Shown here: positions 7,267-10,028 of the stretch, in pieces
How positions within the stretch are numbered: the stretch's first letter is position 1
Layout of the letters: each line of letters opens with the position of its first letter
Assembly: GCA_947497195.1 (NCBI GenBank)
Contig: CANMGM010000065.1
Coordinates: 1-10,028, forward strand
Reading direction: 5' to 3'
Source of the DNA: Bacteroidota bacterium
GTDB lineage: Bacteria > Bacteroidota > Bacteroidia > M30B66
Length of the DNA: 10,028 nt
Position numbers and translations under genes: made by a program
The notes under the pieces: generated by a model
Told to the model about the DNA's origin: nothing
What the model saw: only the letters and a program-made list of their open reading frames with translations
Database searches by the model: none

Positions 7267-8073
7267 TTTTAGTATGAGCGTAATTGATGTTAATACAATT
7301 GAGAATACGGAAATTATTATTCCAAGGCGATTGTTAATTGCACTGGAGTTTCGCAATGCCCTGTTTGGCTCAACATAAATCAAATCTCCCTGTTGCAGGT
7401 AATATAAATCTACTGATTTAAATAAATCAGTTTGCGTCAGATCGATGCGATACGTTTGTTTTTTACCTGATACCATTCGTACAAGAAGCAAATTATTACG
7501 TTTTCCCGTTATATTTAAATCGCCGGCCAAACCGAGTGCTTCAGGGAAAGAAATGCGCTCATTGGGTATCAGAAAAGTGCCTGGATTACGCACATCGCCT
7601 AATATAGTGACTTTGAAATTTAAGACGCGAATAGATACCGCAGGGTTTTGCAAATAGGTTTTGAGTTTATCCTCCAGTAAATTAACCGCTTCATTTCTTG
7701 AAAGCCCACCAATTTTAATTAAACCAATAACAGGGAACTTAATGGTTCCATCTGATTCTACAAGATAACCGATGCTGCTTGCTATTCCATTGGTATAGCC
7801 AGACACCTGGTTGCTTCCCTGGTTGGGGCTTTGATTAAATGGGAGTGCTAATTCAGCGTCACTGGCAGAAACTAAAATGGATAAAAGATCTCCCGCTCTC
7901 AAAGTCAAATTGAATTCTGGTATAGTGTCGGTGATATCTCGTTGAAAGTACACCGATGTTTTACGCGGGACACATCCATGCAAGAGAAAAGAGAGTAAAA
8001 GTACGCTAAATGCGACTTTGAGAGACCTTACGCAATTCTGTCCAGATGTCATATAATGTGCAAAGTTAATCAT
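7264..8073 (-). CDS. Wza-like polysaccharide export outer-membrane lipoprotein (Poly_export/SLBB)
   Basis: The outer-membrane side of a Wza/Wzc-type polysaccharide export route. Numbered from the ATG at 8073 (269 residues), a lipoprotein signal ends in the lipobox FLLHGC with the lipidated cysteine at residue 34. A poly-export domain follows (from about LRAGDLLSILVSA through SIGYLVESDGTIKFPVIG), with LQNPAVSIRVLNFKVTILG near 141-159. An SLBB domain comes next (VRNPGTFLIPNERISFPEAL, then QQGDLIYVEPN), and then a C-terminal hydrophobic helix near 250-268. E. coli Wza is longer (about 380 residues); this short form with one SLBB domain and a terminal helix is common in Bacteroidota. The frame extends upstream to 8124, but that start would overlap the previous gene and place the signal unusually deep. 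The ATG at 8052 is also possible and gives a classical 26-residue signal. It lies between the sugar transferase and its partner Wzc-like kinase, coupled to the latter. Confidence 0.9.
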   Translation of the reverse strand: MINFAHYMTSGQNCVRSLKVAFSVLLLSFLLHGCVPRKTSVYFQRDITDTIPEFNLTLRAGDLLSILVSASDAELALPFNQSPNQGSNQVSGYTNGIASSIGYLVESDGTIKFPVIGLIKIGGLSRNEAVNLLEDKLKTYLQNPAVSIRVLNFKVTILGDVRNPGTFLIPNERISFPEALGLAGDLNITGKRNNLLLVRMVSGKKQTYRIDLTQTDLFKSVDLYYLQQGDLIYVEPNRALRNSSAINNRLGIIISVFSIVLTSITLILK

Positions 8074-8089
8074 CCTATTGAATATGAGC

Positions 8090-9124
8090 TTAAGCGCTTC
8101 TTTTTTTACGAAATACGATAACATAAATCGCTTTAAATAGGTATCGGATGTCTGTGGAGTACGGTCTTCTTATTTTCTCTTCAAGATAAATCCGCTCTGC
8201 ATGCTGAACACTCTGAACATCTGATGCTTTATTTAGTGCAACATAAGGTGGAATACATCCGGGCTTTTGAGATAAGCGCAAAATTCTCAAGTCATCAGGA
8301 ATGTCCTGTAAATACCGTTCACTCACCGGACGAATGCCGACAAGCTTCATCTCTCCCTTTAGTATATTGAGTAATTGAGGCAATTCATCGAGCCAATAAC
8401 GCCTTAGGAAATTGCCCCAGGGTGTTAATCTGAAATCGTTAGCAGGTTTACCCGTTTGTGCATATCCATGGCGGTTTAAAACATAATCCTGCAAATATTC
8501 AGAGTATGGATGCATTGTTCTGAATTTATAAACATGAATTGTTTTTCCATTTTTCCCTATCCGGGGCATTTTATAGATGGGGCCATAGCTGGGTTTCATA
8601 TCAAAAGAAGGCTGGCCTGATTTCTTAACTGCAAAATAAACCCGACTATTAATTTCCTTATATTCAACAATTTCAAACCCGCAACATACTAATCGACCTA
8701 ATACTTCTGCTTTCGACAACAAACGATTTCGTCCGCGTGTTAATGCAAAATAAATCTTTTTAAATCCCCATAATTTGGGAAATACCCGATTAAATATAAA
8801 TTCGATCACCCCATATACCGTTCTGAAGACAGGGGTTCTTCCCATCCAATGTTTTCGCCTTTTTGCGGTAAATGTCTCGAAACATCCCATATAAATACTG
8901 CCTGTTTCAAGTTGGTGATTAACTGCCTCAAAAAACTTGTTTATATACCTAATATTATTGACTTTACTAAAATTAACTATCGATGTAACCTTGTTTCCGT
9001 GATTCAATAAATTAAATGGGTTTGTAGTTGATAAGACTAGCGTATTTTCATCTTCAAAATTGACAAATCTTGAAACGTAGGCATGTGCATCAACACCGGC
9101 TTTCTGAATTATTTCATGTACCAT
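8090..9124 (-). CDS. Bacterial sugar transferase (PglC/WbaP-type phosphoglycosyl transferase core) with unassigned N-terminal region
   Basis: Likely transfers a sugar phosphate from a nucleotide sugar to undecaprenyl phosphate, the priming step of surface polysaccharide synthesis, at the inner membrane. It has 344 residues. The C-terminal half carries the bacterial sugar transferase core: GPIYKMPRIGKNGK (181-194), VYKFRTM (198-204), DFRLTPWGNFLRRYWLDELP (230-249) with the catalytic Asp-Glu pair D246-E247, LKGEMKLVGIRPVSERY (255-271), and QKPGCIPPY (286-294). Residues 1-165 match no family I can name with certainty. They contain IYMGCFET (77-84), a mildly hydrophobic stretch YGVIEFIFNRVF (104-115), and GRNRLLSKAEVLGRLVCCGF (131-150), with a faint methyltransferase-like feel but no clear SAM loop. 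The usual helix-forming N-terminus (KRxFD plus hydrophobic helix with proline) is missing before the core. The ATG at 9124 is 30 bases after the previous stop. Substrate sugar unknown. Confidence 0.87.
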   Translation of the reverse strand: MVHEIIQKAGVDAHAYVSRFVNFEDENTLVLSTTNPFNLLNHGNKVTSIVNFSKVNNIRYINKFFEAVNHQLETGSIYMGCFETFTAKRRKHWMGRTPVFRTVYGVIEFIFNRVFPKLWGFKKIYFALTRGRNRLLSKAEVLGRLVCCGFEIVEYKEINSRVYFAVKKSGQPSFDMKPSYGPIYKMPRIGKNGKTIHVYKFRTMHPYSEYLQDYVLNRHGYAQTGKPANDFRLTPWGNFLRRYWLDELPQLLNILKGEMKLVGIRPVSERYLQDIPDDLRILRLSQKPGCIPPYVALNKASDVQSVQHAERIYLEEKIRRPYSTDIRYLFKAIYVIVFRKKRSA

Positions 9125-9154
9125 TAATAGCTGTTTTTAACCCAATTCATTGAA

Positions 9155-10028
9155 CTAGGTCTTCTTTTGTTTTTGACTTTTGTATTTTATAAATATTTCG
9201 GGGTTATTTCTGACTTCAAGGGTGCTCATTGGAAAGTGCTCAATAAACCAAACTAAAAAGCCTGTAAAATCTATTTTTTCGGCATGCAGCTTTTGAACAG
9301 CCATGCTGTGTCTTGCATCAAAATCACTTGTGTTCAATATAGAACTAATCTTATTCGTTACATCTTCGCCCGATCGAAAATGCCATAACAATCCCCGATC
9401 AACTTCTTCGCGAAAAACCCCAGCATCGAGCGAGTTAACGAAAAATGCCGGTGTGCCCAGTAAACAGGCCTCGGTCGACATAGTCCCACTTTCTCCTATA
9501 AACACATCTGCTTGGGCCAGCACATCGTGTATGCGATGGCTTTCTGTTTTCAAACGGTATGGTTCGAGCTCAGGCAAGAGCGATCCTTCGGCCGAAATTT
9601 TAACTGCATATCCCTTTGCGTTTAGGCTGTTTACCAGTTTTACTTTTTCCGCATCCGGAATCCCTTTTTGACCAATATCGTGCGATGCCGACCAGGAAAT
9701 AAAACGCAACAGAGCCAGTTTTTGGTCCGGATTTAAATCCAAATCGTTGCGGATGTTCTCATCTGGCTTAAAGCGTTCCCGGTGGAGGTATAGAAATTCA
9801 ACAAAGGCAGGAATTCGAATTTGCTTTTCACCCAAACTGCCGATAAAACAATCGGGACTTAAAATAACTTTCGTGAACGGCGTGTACAGCATCAGCTCAA
9901 ACTTCGCATGCTCGGTGTCGTCGAGTGCAATATGCGGCTTTCTCGATAAAAATGCAGCATGGGCGGCATAGGTGCTGGCGAAACTCAAAAATAAATCGGG
10001 TTTGAACGTGCGCGCCTTTCTATAGATA
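9155..10028 (-). CDS. DUF354-type putative glycosyltransferase, 5' end cut by window edge
   Basis: A member of the DUF354 family, proteins with a GT-B/UDP-GlcNAc 2-epimerase-like fold often found in polysaccharide clusters; the reaction is not established. The frame runs open to the right edge, reading IYRKARTFKPDLFLSFASTY at the edge, so 290 residues are visible. About 50 N-terminal residues are probably missing. The TTG at 9988 is an internal leucine, because the conserved FKPDLxL motif lies before it. Seen: DDTEHAKFE (36-44), SWSASHDIGQKGI (111-123), and the nucleotide-sugar site-like GESGTMSTEACLLGTP (178-193), where family members usually read GGGGTM or similar. It is the first visible gene of the minus-strand polysaccharide operon, 30 bases before the sugar transferase. 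It could be a glycosyltransferase or a sugar-precursor enzyme. Its 5' part is clearly richer in GC than its 3' end. Confidence 0.83.
   Translation of the reverse strand, partial: IYRKARTFKPDLFLSFASTYAAHAAFLSRKPHIALDDTEHAKFELMLYTPFTKVILSPDCFIGSLGEKQIRIPAFVEFLYLHRERFKPDENIRNDLDLNPDQKLALLRFISWSASHDIGQKGIPDAEKVKLVNSLNAKGYAVKISAEGSLLPELEPYRLKTESHRIHDVLAQADVFIGESGTMSTEACLLGTPAFFVNSLDAGVFREEVDRGLLWHFRSGEDVTNKISSILNTSDFDARHSMAVQKLHAEKIDFTGFLVWFIEHFPMSTLEVRNNPEIFIKYKSQKQKKT

Noticed and set aside
8061..8068. TAACTTTG on the minus strand, a match to the Bacteroidota -7 consensus just before the ATG at 8052
   Set aside because: There is no TTG box at the right distance, it lies inside an operon, and several such short matches are expected by chance in 10 kb.
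8074..8124. A longer start for the export lipoprotein at 8124
   Set aside because: It overlaps the sugar transferase by 35 bases and places the lipobox cysteine at residue 51, too deep for a usual lipoprotein signal. The ATGs at 8073 and 8052 fit better.
9303..9671. A 122-codon open frame on the plus strand
   Set aside because: It lies opposite the well-supported DUF354 gene, shows no recognisable domain, and its composition is that of an antisense shadow.
9986..9988. TTG as the start of the DUF354 gene
   Set aside because: The frame stays open to the window edge and the residues before it (FKPDLF) continue the conserved family sequence.

Overview
The window carries ordinary chromosomal genes of a Bacteroidota bacterium. 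Placement in an environmental Cytophagales-like or Sphingobacteriales-like group is only a guess. Three things support Bacteroidota: promoter elements of the TAnnTTTG type, weak Shine-Dalgarno signals, and protein families with Bacteroidota-style features. Those features include a short SLBB/poly-export lipoprotein, a tyrosine-tailed polysaccharide co-polymerase, and a sugar transferase fused to a Bacteroidota-style N-terminal region. IspD implies the MEP route to isoprenoids. No RNA gene, CRISPR array, insertion sequence or phage gene was found.

Layout. (1) 1-753, plus strand: the 3' part of urocanate hydratase (histidine degradation), entering from the left edge. (2) 750-1730, minus strand: a secreted glucosaminidase with two C-terminal LysM repeats. 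It converges on the urocanase gene so tightly that the two stop codons overlap. (3) 1731-1898: a 168-base divergent promoter region with one Bacteroidota-type promoter element facing each way. (4) 1899-4894, plus strand: a compact probable operon queA - ispD - purD with gaps of 1 and 4 bases. It joins queuosine tRNA modification, isoprenoid synthesis and purine synthesis. (5) 4904-10028, minus strand: the distal end of a surface polysaccharide operon. In transcription order it holds a DUF354-type putative glycosyltransferase (cut by the right edge), a sugar-phosphate transferase that would start the glycan on its lipid carrier, a Wza-like outer-membrane export lipoprotein, and a Wzc-like co-polymerase/tyrosine kinase. 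The last two are coupled by a TAGTG stop/start overlap.

The polysaccharide genes form a coherent module. The sugar transferase primes the lipid carrier, the DUF354 protein may act in sugar transfer or precursor supply, and the Wzc/Wza pair controls polymer length and builds the export route. A flippase, a polymerase and other glycosyltransferases would be expected beyond the right edge.

The least ordinary features are three. Base composition drops sharply inside the polysaccharide genes, roughly 5.6-9.2 kb, with both borders inside genes. The sugar transferase lacks the usual N-terminal membrane helix of its family and instead has about 165 residues of unassigned sequence. The Wzc tail is a strict every-other-residue tyrosine ladder. 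No clearly undescribed system was found.
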